Source: Heliocidaris tuberculata (lineage: Eukaryota > Echinodermata > Echinoidea > Camarodonta > Echinometridae). From it: a DNA stretch of 64,000 bases. Positions 34,601-49,600 of this stretch are shown here, piece after piece. A program made the translations under genes and the position numbers. The stretch lies in contig CM046836.1 of the NCBI GenBank assembly GCA_025618425.1, positions 12,904,074-12,968,073 of the forward strand, given 5' to 3'. Below the pieces are notes generated by a model. It had not been told where the DNA came from. It was given only the letters and a program-made list of their open reading frames with translations, and did no database searches. Positions within the stretch are counted from its first letter, which is position 1; each line of letters starts with the position of its first letter.

Positions 34601-37600
34601 GTAGACTATCATTATAATGAATCCAAATGCAGTAGAAATTTGTAATATAAATTAACAAGCAAAAAAGGGACACTACGAGAGAAGAAGGCGTAGTGAAATT
34701 CATTTAAATAGATAAGCGTTTTTGTGAAAACCTTTCCATGTTTTTGAAAAGGATAGTCGTAAAATTCTGATGCTTGCATAAGTTGCTATAGTCCTGTAAA
34801 TGTTTTAGCCTGCAGGGCCTAAATACATTGGCTATAAATGTAGTGATTCCCTTAGAACAATTACCCCTTTCCTCCCCTAAAGTCATCCACTAGAACAGGC
34901 ATAATCCGGACAATTATCCCTAGATAACTCCTAACAAGAACTACTACCACGGACAACTAGCCTCGTCCAATTTGATTACCCACTAGGATTTTATCTGAGG
35001 GGAATATATAGCTAATTCTTGTAAAGGGGTACTTGTCCGGGCTGATTGCCAGAGGTGTAGTTGTCCGAGATTAGTTGTCCTTGGGGTAATTGCCCTACGG
35101 GATAATAGGGTAATTGCCTTGGGGGTAGTTGGGGTTGTTGTACATGGGTAATAGTCCAAGGGGAGTCGTCTTGATACGCCATGTAATATTTTGCAATTGC
35201 TAAGGGGAGTGACTAGTTCAAAATCGTATATAGAAAGTAAATTTCCGGGCTTTAAAATTAACAGCTAATTTATTATATTGCATTGTTTTCACCTGTTACT
35301 CTTTCAGCGTCGTTCACTGTGCTAGGATGCTACAAGATCGACGTCAGCAATCGTGTCTTTGTGACATCAGCTGGTGACTACGACCCCAACGCAATTGATC
35401 ACAATAGCTGTGTGGCTGCCTGTGCAGTCCTCGACTACCAATATGCCGCTCTTATGATGGGGCGCTATTGCCTGTGCAGTGACGACACATACTCCGGTTC
35501 CCCAGCAGGCACTTGTGACAGCGCTTGCAGCGGTAACGGCGGTCAGATATGCGGTGGAGCCGATAGCGACACGGTCCTAAGTATAGACATGACACGCGTT
35601 GCGGTGCAACTCAACAGCACGAATGACGTCTTTGTTGTCGGACAGCCTCAGTCCCTTCAACCCGACGTCTCAGGTGATTTGGTGACGATATCGTTCGATT
35701 ACGGCGACGGATCTCCAGCCACGGCTGACGACGGAGTCATGCTAAAGAATCATGTGTATGCAGTTCCCGGTCAATATGCCGCTAGCATCCTTGCTACAAA
35801 CGGTTTTTCGGTAAGGTTCTTAAGCCAGTAATCATCCGGCTAAATCATCACATCCCCTCACAGGGGTGTGTGTGTGTGGGGGGGGGGGGGGCGCACTCCT
35901 ATTGCTGAATGAAAACAGGGATAATTTCCATACACATGCAGAACTACAAGAATAAAATAGATTATAATGTTTTAGGTGCTGGAAAGTTTTCACTTTTCTG
36001 TAAAGTTATAAAAAAAAAATAATTAGTTTGCATTATCATTACTTGAGGGTTTAACAAATTACTTAGGCTATATGGATTATCAAAAGATTTAAAGATACAT
36101 GTAGCCATAATCAGATAAATTATTTAGTTTAACTTGGAAATAACGGGAGCTTCCACCTTTTCGTTGTTAACTTGACGCTGTATTGCTTCCACAGAGTGCC
36201 TTCGCCGGCTCGCAGATCACCGCCTACATGGGCATTTCCGATGTCCAAATGGAATGTCCGGTGGTAGTCGAACCATCGACGTTGTTCTCCTGTTCAATCA
36301 CTGTAACCGACGGTTCTGACATGACCTTATCGACGAACATTGGAAGTCCATACCATATTGGGAGTAAGTAGATTTAATTTATTCAGCCACTGACTAATGT
36401 TTAAAGCAAGGTTGATTTCTTCAGGCATGTTAGATGGGTTGTCTAAAATCATGTCCTCTTCTGTCACAGCAGCTACGAGAGCTTCATGGAAATCCGTTTT
36501 TGCTTTTATAGGATGTTCCACCCCATGAGAGGAAAAAATAAATGGATGCATGAATGAGTGAGTGGTTTCATACCTACAGTGAAGGCAATATTGAGTACAT
36601 ATTACGTAAACGTTTTAGGTGCTAATATGACCCCAGCCTGTCTTACCTCTTATGTCATGTATGTAATGCACTGTAATTATGTGTGTTTAATCAATCAAGA
36701 ATTCAAATCAAATCATTAAGAATAAACTCGTTTAAGGAAATGGGAATACAGGGGAAGTATTTTGTTCTATCTCATTTTCGTCCCTTCCAATGGCGGATTC
36801 TGAGGGGTCGTAGAAGGCGTGGGCGCCTCTATTTTTAAGATCAACTTCCGTAGAAAACACAACAGAGTTTGCATACGCCTTCTCTATTTTTTCGACCAGC
36901 TCCCTTTAGCACGTTGGTCTCTAGCGGGGTTTAAGCGCCCCCGTCTTTTTTAAAGATTACGAATCCGCCACTGTTATAAAACTTTTCTTTTCACTTTTCC
37001 TGCAGCACCGAACACCTTCTCCGTCGGGACTGTATCGCAATACGCCCTTTCCACTCTACAGAGTGACCCAGTTGGACCAGATACCGTTTGGATCTTGCCG
37101 GGCCAGGAGTTCCTTGATTACGGGGTCATTCGATCAGTAGAGGTCAACGTTGAATCCACTGGGACTGTTCAGATTTTGGTAGGGACATGGCGATTGGAGA
37201 TCATGTTGAAACCGATGATGACTATCAAAAATATAGTAGTGTTCTAGAAACCGTTGACTTTGATGGTAGTAGTGATGATGATGAGGGGAGTAAGGACGAA
37301 TTAAGAAGCCACATTATGCAAAGATAATATGGCAATAACCACAATTATCAATAAAAAATTACACATGATAGTAATTTTCTTGATGTTGATAATGCTGACA
37401 ACGGGAACGAAAGGTAACGATAGCAATAATGTCCTCCATGATAACTATTTGAGTACAATAAAAGCAAGGATGTAGCAGCCATTCTGGACTAAAACTATTA
37501 CAAGCAAATCATGAAAAGAAAAGCGGGGTAATACGGAAAAGTTAGTGGATGATTATGGTGATGTCATCGGTGCTTTATTCTCCTCGGTCTGGCCTAATTC

Positions 37601-40600
37601 TCCTAGTGAAAAGAGCAGTGAACATAATTATTTTCACTTAATGAAAAGAGCAGTGAACATGTTTTGTTTTAACAATTACTGATTTAATCTTTACATACTA
37701 TAGATCCTAGAACCATTTTGTGGCGCCGGTGAAACCTACTGCCTGATCGATAACCAATGCTCGACATCAGCGTGTGGGTATGATTCCTCAATGCCGACCA
37801 ATCCCTTGTACCACACCTCTTGCGATTCGTCCACGCACGTCTTCTGTTTATCCGAACACCGTTGCGCAGCGAGATCTGACGAGTCCACCTGCAATGCAGA
37901 ACCGGACCGGTACGTCTCGTCCAGCGGCACCTATCGCGCTAGCTACAAGGTCAGACACGTCATAACCCAGACAGCTACCGCTATCGGTTACAACTACTTC
38001 GAGATTCCCATCGCGGGCAGAACTGCAAGTGCGGAAATCGGCGACGTCATAGGGTACGCGGTTAGCACAGGGACCGCTCCCATCAGGTATGAAACCACTG
38101 GTGCAGATGAAGCGGTCGCGTTCAGTGTAGCATCGTCGACGCATAGCGAGGGGACAACTTTGACCACGGGTCTGACTGCTGAAGAAAAGCGGTTTCATAT
38201 TCGTTTGACTGCTATCGATCCTCTCTCTGTCATTCTTGAGCACGAGTACCCTGATGTCGGGACAAACAACATCTCGGTGACGGTCAACAATACGCTGGAC
38301 TCTACCGGTATCACGGCCGAAAGCGTGGTCGAGGTGCAAATCCCCATACGTAGTGAGTAAAACATCCCTCTCTCTCTCCCTCCCTCTCCCCGCTCTCGTA
38401 CCCCTTTTATCTACCCCTCTAATTATACAATTGCTACTTTATTGAGTTAGCAGTTTTAAAAGGTATGTTTATTTTAAGAGTATAAACGGTAGATCAATAT
38501 ATGTTTCCTGTATTTTGTCTCATAGAAATGCCAACCTTTGCATTTTAAGGCCAAATCCTTCTCTAATTACCTTTAAGGTTAAAAAGTAAACCTGTTATGT
38601 TGATGATTTCCTTTGAAATTTGATATTTACATCCTTATTATAACCAAGGACTCACATTCTATAATACTCATTCTGATTAAATTTGAATCTTTAGATAGCA
38701 ACATTTGTCATGCCTGCGATATCATCGTACTATCAAACCGATAACAGCATTTCATTTCTTGTGTCATAACTATCGTTTACAGATCTTTCGATATCTCTCA
38801 CACCGGACCAGGCGTATTTTGCTAGTGAGGCTAACATATCGATGAGGCTATCGGTTGATTCAGGAAATCCGATAGATTTGGAGATCGACTGGGGAGATGG
38901 CAATACAACCGTGTTACCTCGCTTGTGTAAGTAAAAAAAAAAGAAAGAAAAAAAAAGGCTTTACATCTTGGATACTTTGCGCCTAGTGGTTGTCTTTATT
39001 GTGTGACTGAATGGGTTCATTAGTCCTAAGTGATTGCAGTCCTTCCATGCAGAAAACAAACCATGCAGTCGACTATTAGGCTTCTTCTCGCCAGAACCCC
39101 TAGGTTACAATTTTTCTTTGTTTTAGGCAACATGCCCGTTAATAGACAAGGTCACGAATGTCCTCTAATTTACTAACTCTTCTACCCAGAGGCCCGAGCA
39201 ATAAATCTTTGCATTCACAAGTATGTCAATAGACAATACGCAAGTTGCATATAACGTTTGTTGCTATGTCAAGTCGGCTTTCGGTAAGCGTATGGTTGTC
39301 ACCAAAATCCGTTCTTCAAAATTTAAAAACATTTGTTAACGTTACTGTTCTGTCATATTGGGGCAACATCGTATTCTCATATCTCTCTGGACCATTCAAG
39401 TGTAATAGAAATAATCTTCATTATAACATGTGCTTTACACCACAGTTGGCGCCCTTGAATTATGCGCTAAAGAGACTTCTATTGATCCTCCTCAGCCCCT
39501 CGTACCACAATGACTATGAGTTCTTCTACCTTCCTTTCGTACAGCGTCTCTACCGGTACTGAAACATTCATACGATGATTCTAGCGGTAAGATCACCATC
39601 ATGGTCACCGCAACTAATCTCCATGGCAACGAGACTGCATCCGAGACCATCTACATTCAACATCCAGTACTCCGGGAGCACTACCTTATCCTGCCGGACA
39701 CTCCAGCTTCCCACCCTTACCCTGGTCCTGAACAGGGTAAAACACGATCGCAAAAACGTTCAAGAAATATTTTCAATACCCTACTGTATTGCATCATGTT
39801 CAGATTATGTAATATGTCATTGTCATGTTCACAAGTTTCAAAAGTGACACAAAAGATTATTGAAATTACCCTAGGGTGATTTCTCGAAAATCTTTGCGGT
39901 CATGTTAGTGGCTCTATCAAAACAAATTCCTTCTGACTCCGACGTTTCCATGGAAACGGAAAGCACGGAATGCAAATAATGACCCGTTTTGTACGTTAAA
40001 ACTGTTTTGATGTGATTTTTACAGTTCAAAAGTAACGATTAAGAAGGAAGGACTAGTAAGGATAGAATGAATCATCACGTTAAGCATTTGCTGTAAAATA
40101 AAACGCGTCTGAATAAGTTCATTTTCATGATTTTGCTCAGGACTTTAAATGAGCAATGGTATCGTGTTGTATATACATCCTCTTTAATAACTTGAGAAAT
40201 AAACATGATGACATTATAATCGAAACAAAATTTCATAACGTGAAATACATCATGCTTCTTAATTCTTTAGGTTACATCAACATCACGGTACAGCTGCTCG
40301 CCCAGGGGGGTAAACCATACGGTACGGATCCTAACATCTCCTTTAGTAGCAGTTACTATGACAACAGCACCCATGTGATGACAATCTCCAACGTGGGTGA
40401 CCAGGAGAGTTACACCCATCCAGTCCAGTTTCCAGGCACCTACACTGTCCTTGTCACCATCAATAACTTGGTAGAGACAATAACATTCGAGGAGAAGGTA
40501 TGACATGATGATATAATAATAATAATGATGATAGACACTTCTATATAACGCACCTTTCCAACTTAAGTGATGCTCAATGTGAATACATAATGCTGATATT

Positions 40601-43600
40601 ACCCTGGCTTTAGACAAGCTGCTTTAAGGCGCTGAAAACATGCAATAAATTGCTTTTTACCCGGTACCCATTTACTAGACCTGGGCCCTGTTTCATAGAA
40701 GAAAAAAAAACTAATATCAATAACAAGTTACAATAGTTGTTATAAGCTACTGAAATCAATGCATTTAATTGGCTAAGAGCAATTCTGTCATAGATCTGTG
40801 ACAGATGTTATCGATAACAAGTTTTATGAAACAGGGTCCTGGATTGAGAGTGGTAAGTATACATTAATGACTAACCAAAGGAGCTTGGTGCTGCGGTTGG
40901 AACTCGAACCCAAACCATTTTATCCACATTGCGGAGCATCAACTAAATCGCAGTTTACAGAACATTTAAATTATTATCCATGGTTGCAGCCTTTATAACG
41001 ACCATGCCCGAACAAAGTAAAGGAAAGTATTAATTTATTTTATATTTTGTTCGACAAAATCAATCAATTAACGTTTTACACACATTTTTATTACATCTCA
41101 TCTGGGCCCCGTCTTATAGTTGTAATTGATGTGAACCCATGGTATCTCCATTTCAGTTTGATATTAATGGCAATTCTTGATATAAGAAATTTTGTGAAAC
41201 GGGTCCTCTTGTTACCTTCTCATGTATATCTTCAACCCTCTAGGTTGAACTGTATGGCATAATCTCATCCGATATCCACTTGGACGTCCTCTACCAACCG
41301 GAAGTACCTCCTGACGGCGACCCTATTGCGATGTACGGAGACAACTTTCCCTTGGAGAGAACAATCGTTTTCAAACCCGTGTATTTCTCAGGTGAAATAT
41401 GACAGAATCATAGTTTAAAATTTCCTTTTAAAAGATTTACCATACTTATTGTGAGATTGATATCTAAATCACTGAAATTACGTAATGTCCTGAATAATAT
41501 CATAACTACAGTATATATTACATTATAATTACCGATTAGTATCACTATCAGCCCCTAAAAGTACGCCTGGGACTCTTTCCCTCAGATAAATACCCCCGGA
41601 CAATTACCCCCTAGAACCACGTCAAGTACTCCTCGGATAACTACCGATAGTGAAATTATCTTAAAGATTAGTTAAGCGGGAGAGTAGTTCTAATGGGGTG
41701 ATTGGGTAAATGTCCGCGAGTTACTGTCCAACGGAAGTAGTCGTCCTAGGAAGTAGTTGTCCGGGGGCAAATGTCCTAGTGGGAATAGTCCGGATTAATC
41801 TTTTTACGAGATGATAGTCTAAGTCTTAGCTGTTTCACGATCACAACCCACAGTATAACAAATAATATAAATCGCAGAATACGGTCGCTCCTAATTCCGT
41901 TGATATTACCATTTATTATTTTTTTCTTTTCTTTTCAGGTACTAACATCACATTTGAGTATCTGGACTTCGGAGACAATGAATCCATTCCGATGAATACG
42001 ACCGATGATACCCTCTCTTACAATTATAATGAGGTATGTACTAAGCAAAAAACCAAAACCAAAAACAAAAACAAACAACAACAAAAAAATGGCACTGTTG
42101 CTTAGTAACAACTCAAAAGTTACAAATAATATCAAACTCAGCATTTTTTATGGTGAAGTTAAAAAATGTAGATTTACGTAAATTTGTCTTCTTTACTAGT
42201 ATTATTTGTTTATGGCCGTCATCTTTTAGAAAGTCATAGTTACCCCAGATAAATTCTACACTCTTTTGCCAAGTGCCAAGTTCACTTCATATTAAATGTA
42301 AATTGTATCATTATTGTTATTACATTTTCCGAAATTAGCCAAGAGATATGTTTTCAAGCTAACAGATGCAAAAAAGTACAATGCATGTCAGCTTACAATA
42401 CCTTGCCGTCACAGTATGATGATTAGGGAAACATTTTTAAGGTGGAGTGGGAGTGTAAAAAGGGAAGTGAATATTAATCATGTTAATAGAAATTCATCAC
42501 GACGCGCACATATTTCATGGCTTTAAAACGCAGATAAACGTCTTAAATTAATGTTTAGCTAATTATGTCTTCCCACAGCCTGGAGAACGCACTGTCATTG
42601 TTGCTGCTAGCAATCCAGTCAGCGAACGTTACACCATCAATGCCACCTTCCAACTTTTTAAGACGATCCACTCCATCAAAGTATCGACCGGCGAGATCAC
42701 CATTCCAAACGAGCCCAAGAACTTCACCATCACCATCGGCCAGATCGGGTACAACTCCTGTCTTGCCATTGATTACGACGACCACACGTCACCCATAACC
42801 ATTATGTACGGTGAAGCAGGGTGTGAGGGGCACTGGAAGTCACCGAGTGCTGTCTACATTGGGCCCCTTAGCACAACTATAAATCTTCAGCACACCTACG
42901 CCGACAACGGCAGTTACGTCTTCACTATTCACGGCTTCAATCTCGTCACAGATGTCGTCATCGAAGAAGCCTTCGCCGTGACGTATTTGGAGTGCAACGT
43001 TCCAGAAGTATCCTTCAGCGATGCACATCAGAACTGGATGGATCCAAGAAGAGTAGAGACCTTCGAATACGTTCCTCTCAGGACACAGACCCAAATCCGT
43101 TGTAAAATCAATGACAACACCAAGGAATGGTTCGTGGAGCAATTCAACAGCAGCAGCGGGGAAATCATCCCGGGACTGTCTCTCAATCTCACCGGCCTTG
43201 ACCCGACTAACAATTTCTACGTCGGCGAAGCAAACACTGCAGATATCAAACTGAATGCTTATACCTACCCACCAGGATACTATCGCATAAGCTATTGCGT
43301 CACTATGGATAGCAGTAAACTGGATGGTGTTTTGTTCACGGCATGTGCCCAAGAGTACATCTACGTCTTGTCGTTCAGCCTGGAAGCCAGAGTCGTTGAT
43401 GGCCAACTGTCTTCTACTACAATTGGGTATGGACAGATCTTCACAATGAACCCCGGGCTGTATTCTTATGATCCTTCTCTAGACCCTTCTGCAACCGACC
43501 AAGTAAGTAATCCACTATGACCACTGTAATCATAATTTGTAGTACTTCTGATCCTCCAGTCGATGTAATTTTCCAAGCACTGTCAAAGTGTACTAAACGA

Positions 43601-46600
43601 ATTAAGCCTTCAGCCTTAAAAATCTATACCAAAATCTTAACACTCAGGCCTCCAACAAATGGGCCTCTGACATACAAAATTACGATGAACCGCAACTTTA
43701 GAATTAAACGTAACTTGATTTTCAACCAATTAGGATCATGCATCATTCTAGACATCTTGCAATTCATTTTTGGAATTGTTTTAATTGCAGCTATTTATGC
43801 AAGAGACCCCTGTCTGTATCATTTTAATGGCATAGATTGTACATTTCCATGATAAGTGATAGCAGCAGAACATGTAAAATTATTTTCAATTCTCAAATAT
43901 TGCACGACATCATCTTATTTCTATTCACTTCTTGTTTGTCTCGATACACCCTTCACGAAAACTCAGGGAATCACAGTGTTCAAATATTATTGCAAGCGTT
44001 TCTATGAGGCTTTTCGACTCAACAATGACAAGACCCTTGTGGACACACCGGTAGCCATTACACCCACAGGAGGCTCAGACGGGGGATGCTTTGGAACTGG
44101 TCCGGGCAGGTTAAATGACACTGCTGGCAGTCTTGACCTTAAAACCGGATGGATGAGCAATAACATGACCTATGACCTCAAGGTGGTCATCGAGAAAGGC
44201 GCCATCTCCGGAGAAGTCGAATTTCAGCTGAAGATTGTCGACGGGGATCCCCCTCAACCTGTTATAAGGTAAATGAAGATTGTTTGCTTTATCATGATTA
44301 GGGGCCTAAAAAACTGCATGATTATCATTTTCAGACTGATAGAAGTAATAATATATCGTTCTTCTATGGTGTATATCACTTTATTGTATAACGTCTCTAT
44401 GCGCTTCCAAAGGACTTTTTGATATTATGACCCCGGCTATAACTCCGGCAACCGTAGCGCTCAGTGCATTCATGGAATAAATTCTAACAGGTACCCAGTC
44501 ACTACATTTGTACACCTGGGTCGAGTGTAGCAAATGTAGATTAATGTTTTGCCAAAGGACGTTAGTGCTGTGGTAGGGATTCGAACCCCGTACCTTGTGG
44601 TTCACATTCCGGAGCTTTATCCATTCAGACTACAACACCTCAACAGCATCTTACGTAGATATGGAAGTATAGAAAAACGAAAGAAGCATCTTAGACATTA
44701 CTACAAAAAACCTTTCTATTATCCTTATTGTATTGTCATCATTATCATCGTTCTTTTATCTTGGATTTCAGATTATCGGAGGGTACGCCTTCCGTTTCCG
44801 GGTCAAACTCGATCAAGATCAACCCTTCTGCAGACCTTCGCTTGAGATCAGACTGCAACGCTTATTGCGATGACGTAACATACAGGTGGGATGTGGATTA
44901 TAACAACGGAACCAATACGCTACCCTTGACAGGGTGGGAAAGCGAGGCTACCGGTAAGGATCAGTTTGTATCGTGAAGTGTAACATTGTTTATTTTTATG
45001 ACCGTTTCAAATTTTCAACAATAGTCCCCTGTTTGCGGAAAAGGGGGAGATTTTTTGTGTGAATTAACCTCTTTTTAAAGCATACACAGTATGGATAGTA
45101 AAGGCGTTATTCTATGAATTTTGGGGAGGGGGCTCCGTTTAAGTAAACCCTATCATTATTCAGTTAGCATTTCCGGAAGATTTTTTCGAGAAGATTTTGA
45201 AATCGCGGAATTACGCCAATACCCCATATTTTTTCAAAATCATTGATTTCCTTTCACTTCGGAATAATCCTAACATTGCAATATGGTAGATCAGAGGGAA
45301 ATTTAAAACACGGGCTTGGAAAATGCTATTTGTTTTGTTTATCTATCAGAAAAAAACTTTAAAGATGGTTAATTGGTTGGTATCTTGCTATGAGGTAGTA
45401 TTAGTGGCTCAGTCTGTAGACCCTATATTCATATGCCTGTCGAACTATCGTGTGTTGGGTCATGGTTATTGTTAATCAGTTTTTGGAAACACCGCTGCTT
45501 CGCTACATAAATACTATCAATAAAATGAAAATAAAAACATGAAAACAATGTCTCATGTCTCCAACTTAGGTGTGAATACTGATGCAATCTACATCAAAAG
45601 CGAAGCGTTCCAACTCCAGACATCGGCTCCCAGCTATATCATCCGGCTTGCGGCTACCAACGCTGGGGGCGTCGTGGGAATAACGGAGATCGAAGCTATG
45701 GTGAACACACCCCCAAGCGGGGACGGCTGCGGCGTCGATTCTAGAAATATCGACCTTGGCGACTCTGTTTACATTACATGCGATGGCTGGGTGGATGAGG
45801 ACGGCATATCGTCTTACGACTTCTATGGTAATGGATGTCAATGCGTATCAGCCAGGGAAACAACCGTTTTTGGAGGATAATGGTTGTCCTCAGTTAGTGA
45901 GATAAGTTTTGTATCAGTGAACACGCGTAACCTTTGAACCACGCTGCTCGCTGAGGTAGTCCTGCATAGAAAGCCGTATATTGGCAGTGACTTGTCATCC
46001 AATAACGGCTCTCTCCCTGGCTGCATACACTTTGGTTTATATATCATGTAATTTAATTAGGAAAGCATTCATTTACATATTATCACAATTCCATTACCAC
46101 AAGACTATAATGACGTATGTATTTCATTTGGTAAACAGGTCGATGTTAGCCTTCTTTCACTAAATGAATATCACCATAATCTCACCTTTTTGCAACAAAA
46201 AAAAAGTGAAAAAGTGAAAAGGCAAAATGTCTTAGACATCATTTACATGTTATCATGATGGCATGTTTGTCTCCAATGTTTTCATTGAAACCGATAATCA
46301 TTATAAATTTCCATTCATGAATCTTAACATTGTTTTACAGTTCTTGATGGCGGTACGGAAACACTTCTGTTTACCAGCAGCAGAGGGAACGCTTTCGTGG
46401 CACTCCCTGTTGGCCAGGATAACAACACCGTCGAAATCTCTGTCATTATATCAGATCGTTTTGGTGCATCCGTGAATCCGAGTGCAGGAAGCGTTTATGT
46501 AAGTGGAATCTATTTTCTTTACATGATGCATACCGTACGAACATGACGCAGCCTTATGTTACAAACTTTCTCGACCTTTGAGCTGACTGCAATTTCCCTT

Positions 46601-49600
46601 ACAAGCCATCGAACTATGAACAGCAGCGCAAGCTGATTAGAAAAAGAATCGCCGACCGCTCCGATAACGAGTACAATGCTCTCAGATTCACTTGTTCACC
46701 ATTTCTTATTTCAGTAATGTCTTTTTATGTCGGCAGAGGTAGGTATATCTCAACAAAATTAACTTTCTGGCAGAGCGTAGAAGAGATAGATAGTAGATAG
46801 ATAGATCACTCCAGGGGTACACTGCAGAAAGACCGATTCGGAGTTACAGTCTGTTTTTGTGCAAATTAAACTTTGTGTTTTGGTGCTATTTTCTAGCATA
46901 TCTTATCTCTTCACAATGATAACTATTTCATAAGTACAATTACAATGACCCCCCCCCCCCCAAAAATACCCCTTGCAATAACCCCTTACTTTATTCAGAG
47001 AACGACCTACTTTTATAGTATGCAAGTTATCGCGGGCATAATTACACTAGCAGTCAGACCCAACTCCGGAAAACCGAGCACAGCTATATATATATATATC
47101 CGAAAACGGCGTATGAAGCAAGATGAATATAGAGCCCTCATTGCGAGACAGTGTGTACAAAAGGCATGTGGAAAATCGTGCATTGTCGACCTGCTCTTGA
47201 TCATATATTTTTCTAAAATAATGCTGCGGATGTATTTATTTCAAATGTTTGTTATTCAAAAGTCATTTTATATGACGAATTATTCAAGGGTTTTGAAGAA
47301 ATTTGACTGGCAGCATTAATTTTGAAAAGATATATATCGTTGGCAGGTTGGCTTTGCAAGATTTTCCCCATGCCTTTTACACACACTGCCTCGCACTGAA
47401 CGATGAGGGCTCTATACTATACGCCGTTTTCGGGGCATATACCTGTGCTCGGTTTTCCGAAGTTGGGTCTGACTGACTAGGGAGGAAGTTTTTCCAGGGG
47501 TAGTTGGTTGATTGGTATAGAAGTGTAGGGATGGTAGTCAAAGGCTCTAGTTGATTTAGGGGGCACAGCTATCCCATGCCCCTTTTAAAAACCCAATTAT
47601 CCTACCTTTTAATGCACAAGTCCACCACTCCCCTCAAAAAAAAAAAATGAATAAATGTATAATATTGTGGGCGTTTTAAATTGAGGACAGAAAAGGCACC
47701 TGAAAATGTGATTACCTCTTTAGTTTTGCTTGCTTGTCAGATATACCTTTTTGATATAAAATTGTGACCCCTTTAAACAAAAATTCTGGATTAGCCCTTG
47801 GTCTAGGGATAGTTGTCCTGGTATTATTTTCCAAAAAGTATTATGAGTATTGTCTTAGTTCCCAAGTTTAAAAAAAAAAAATGGTGTATGATGAATATAA
47901 ATATGCGCTGATCTATGTTTTCAATAAAGGTGGATCCTGGAAAGAAAGCCGAAGAAATTCTTACCGATGACTCTGTGACGTCCAATCTAGATGCATACAA
48001 TCAATACGAGGCTGAGGGAAGCTTAGTCAGCTTTACAGACAGGGCCACCATCGATATTTCAGCCCTGAATGTTGACAGAAAGGTCACGAGTATGTATGGT
48101 TTGATCTATAAAGCCCGGCTCAAACAAGGCGTCATTTCGATTGCGTCATTGCCTGCGCTACTCGAGCCTGTGAAGGGAATCAACACACACGCCAATTATT
48201 AAAAGTATTGTTCACACTGTTTTGGAATGATATCACTCTTTCATGACGCGCAAGAGACCTTATAAGTCATTGACGCGGTTCTAGCGTCAGCAAATTGCTT
48301 TGAATTACTACCGTACACTCTTAAAAAAGTTGGGCAAAAAAATGCCCAATTTTTAACCAACACTGGGCAACATACTGTCCACACAACTTTTGGTTAAAAT
48401 TTGCCCAACTGATGTTGGGCAATCCATTTACTATGTTGTTGGGCAAATTAAATTGCCCATCAGTTGGTGACCTATTAGATTTTACCCAACTCTACAATTG
48501 CCCAACTGTTGGTTATATTCTCAGTTGGGTAATTATTGCCCAACCAATCTTACCCAATAGGATTGCCCAACCCTCTATTTGTTCAGCTGTTTGGTAACAA
48601 ATATCATGTGGTTGGGCAAATTCAGCTGCCCAATTTATTGTTTCCTTTTTCCTCCAACCTAGGTAAAAAAAAATGAAATCTGCTTGTTACGTCCTTCTGG
48701 GTCTTACCCTAATCAATCCTAACCTATCCTATTTTAAGCTATCCTATCCTATATCTTAACCTATCCTATCCTTTAGTCCTATCCTATCCAGTTAGTGCAA
48801 ACTAGTGCAAGCTCTTATATACCCCTTATATTTTTTTATGCATTCGGTGACAGTTAGTAAATCGGGCCACCCCAAACCATACGCTACTAAAAATTCATGA
48901 ATATTCATATAAGTGTTTTCCCCAATATTGGGTAAAAATATTTACCACAAGTTGGGCAAAAGCGAATTTCTAACCAACCATCAGTTACCCAACAAAAATT
49001 ACCCAACTGGCAAAGGAAATGTGACAAAATTACACAACTACAGGGCAACAAGTACCCAACCCATAATTACCAAATACTGTTGGTAAATATATGCCCAATA
49101 TTTAGGTAAAAAGTATTGACCAATATTGGTTACACCACTCGAGTGTCCAGTTGGTTAATAATAGCCCAGAATTGGGAATATTTTTAACCAACCAGCAGTT
49201 ACCCAACTAAATTTACCCAACATTTTAAGAGTGTATGGGTCAAAATGCCTTCACAGGCTTTATTAGTGCAGGTAATGAGGCGGTTGAAATGACGGATCGT
49301 GTGTGTGAGGGAATAACTCATTTACCTCTTGAAGAGCCTTTGGGGGTGAATATATCTAGGAGGTTGAGCCTGAAAAGTAACCTGCAACTTCGTAGCAATA
49401 TATGATTTAGCTTCCATAACGATCAGGCATTCTGTGACATGTATCTTTTGGGTCACACATTTCTCGGCTTGATGCATGCATTAAATCGTAATGAAAAATG
49501 TTTTTGAATGTCTGGTCAAATACGTCTTTGGTAGAGACCAGTGGAGGTTTTTACAAATATTACATCTTTGCAACAATCTTTGCACACTGCGATTTGGAAG

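Larger units (their letters stand above)
26948..35307 (+). other. Intron 2 of the polycystin-like gene (8.4 kb)
   Basis: Rich in repeats: CT near 27220, GA 28535-28760, a tRNA-type SINE 29745-29962, (AAT)n 31362-31652, (GAA)n 32640-33200, the 495-bp repeat copy 33902-34396 and a GTTGTCC-motif element 34856-35205. It also contains a Crypton-like start remnant at 30269 and an orphan exon-like segment at 32030, listed separately. Confidence 0.7.

Noticed and set aside
48090..48202. Open frame continuing past exon 17
   Set aside because: It enters MITE sequence shared with 59580-59730, so it is read-through beyond the gtatgt donor.
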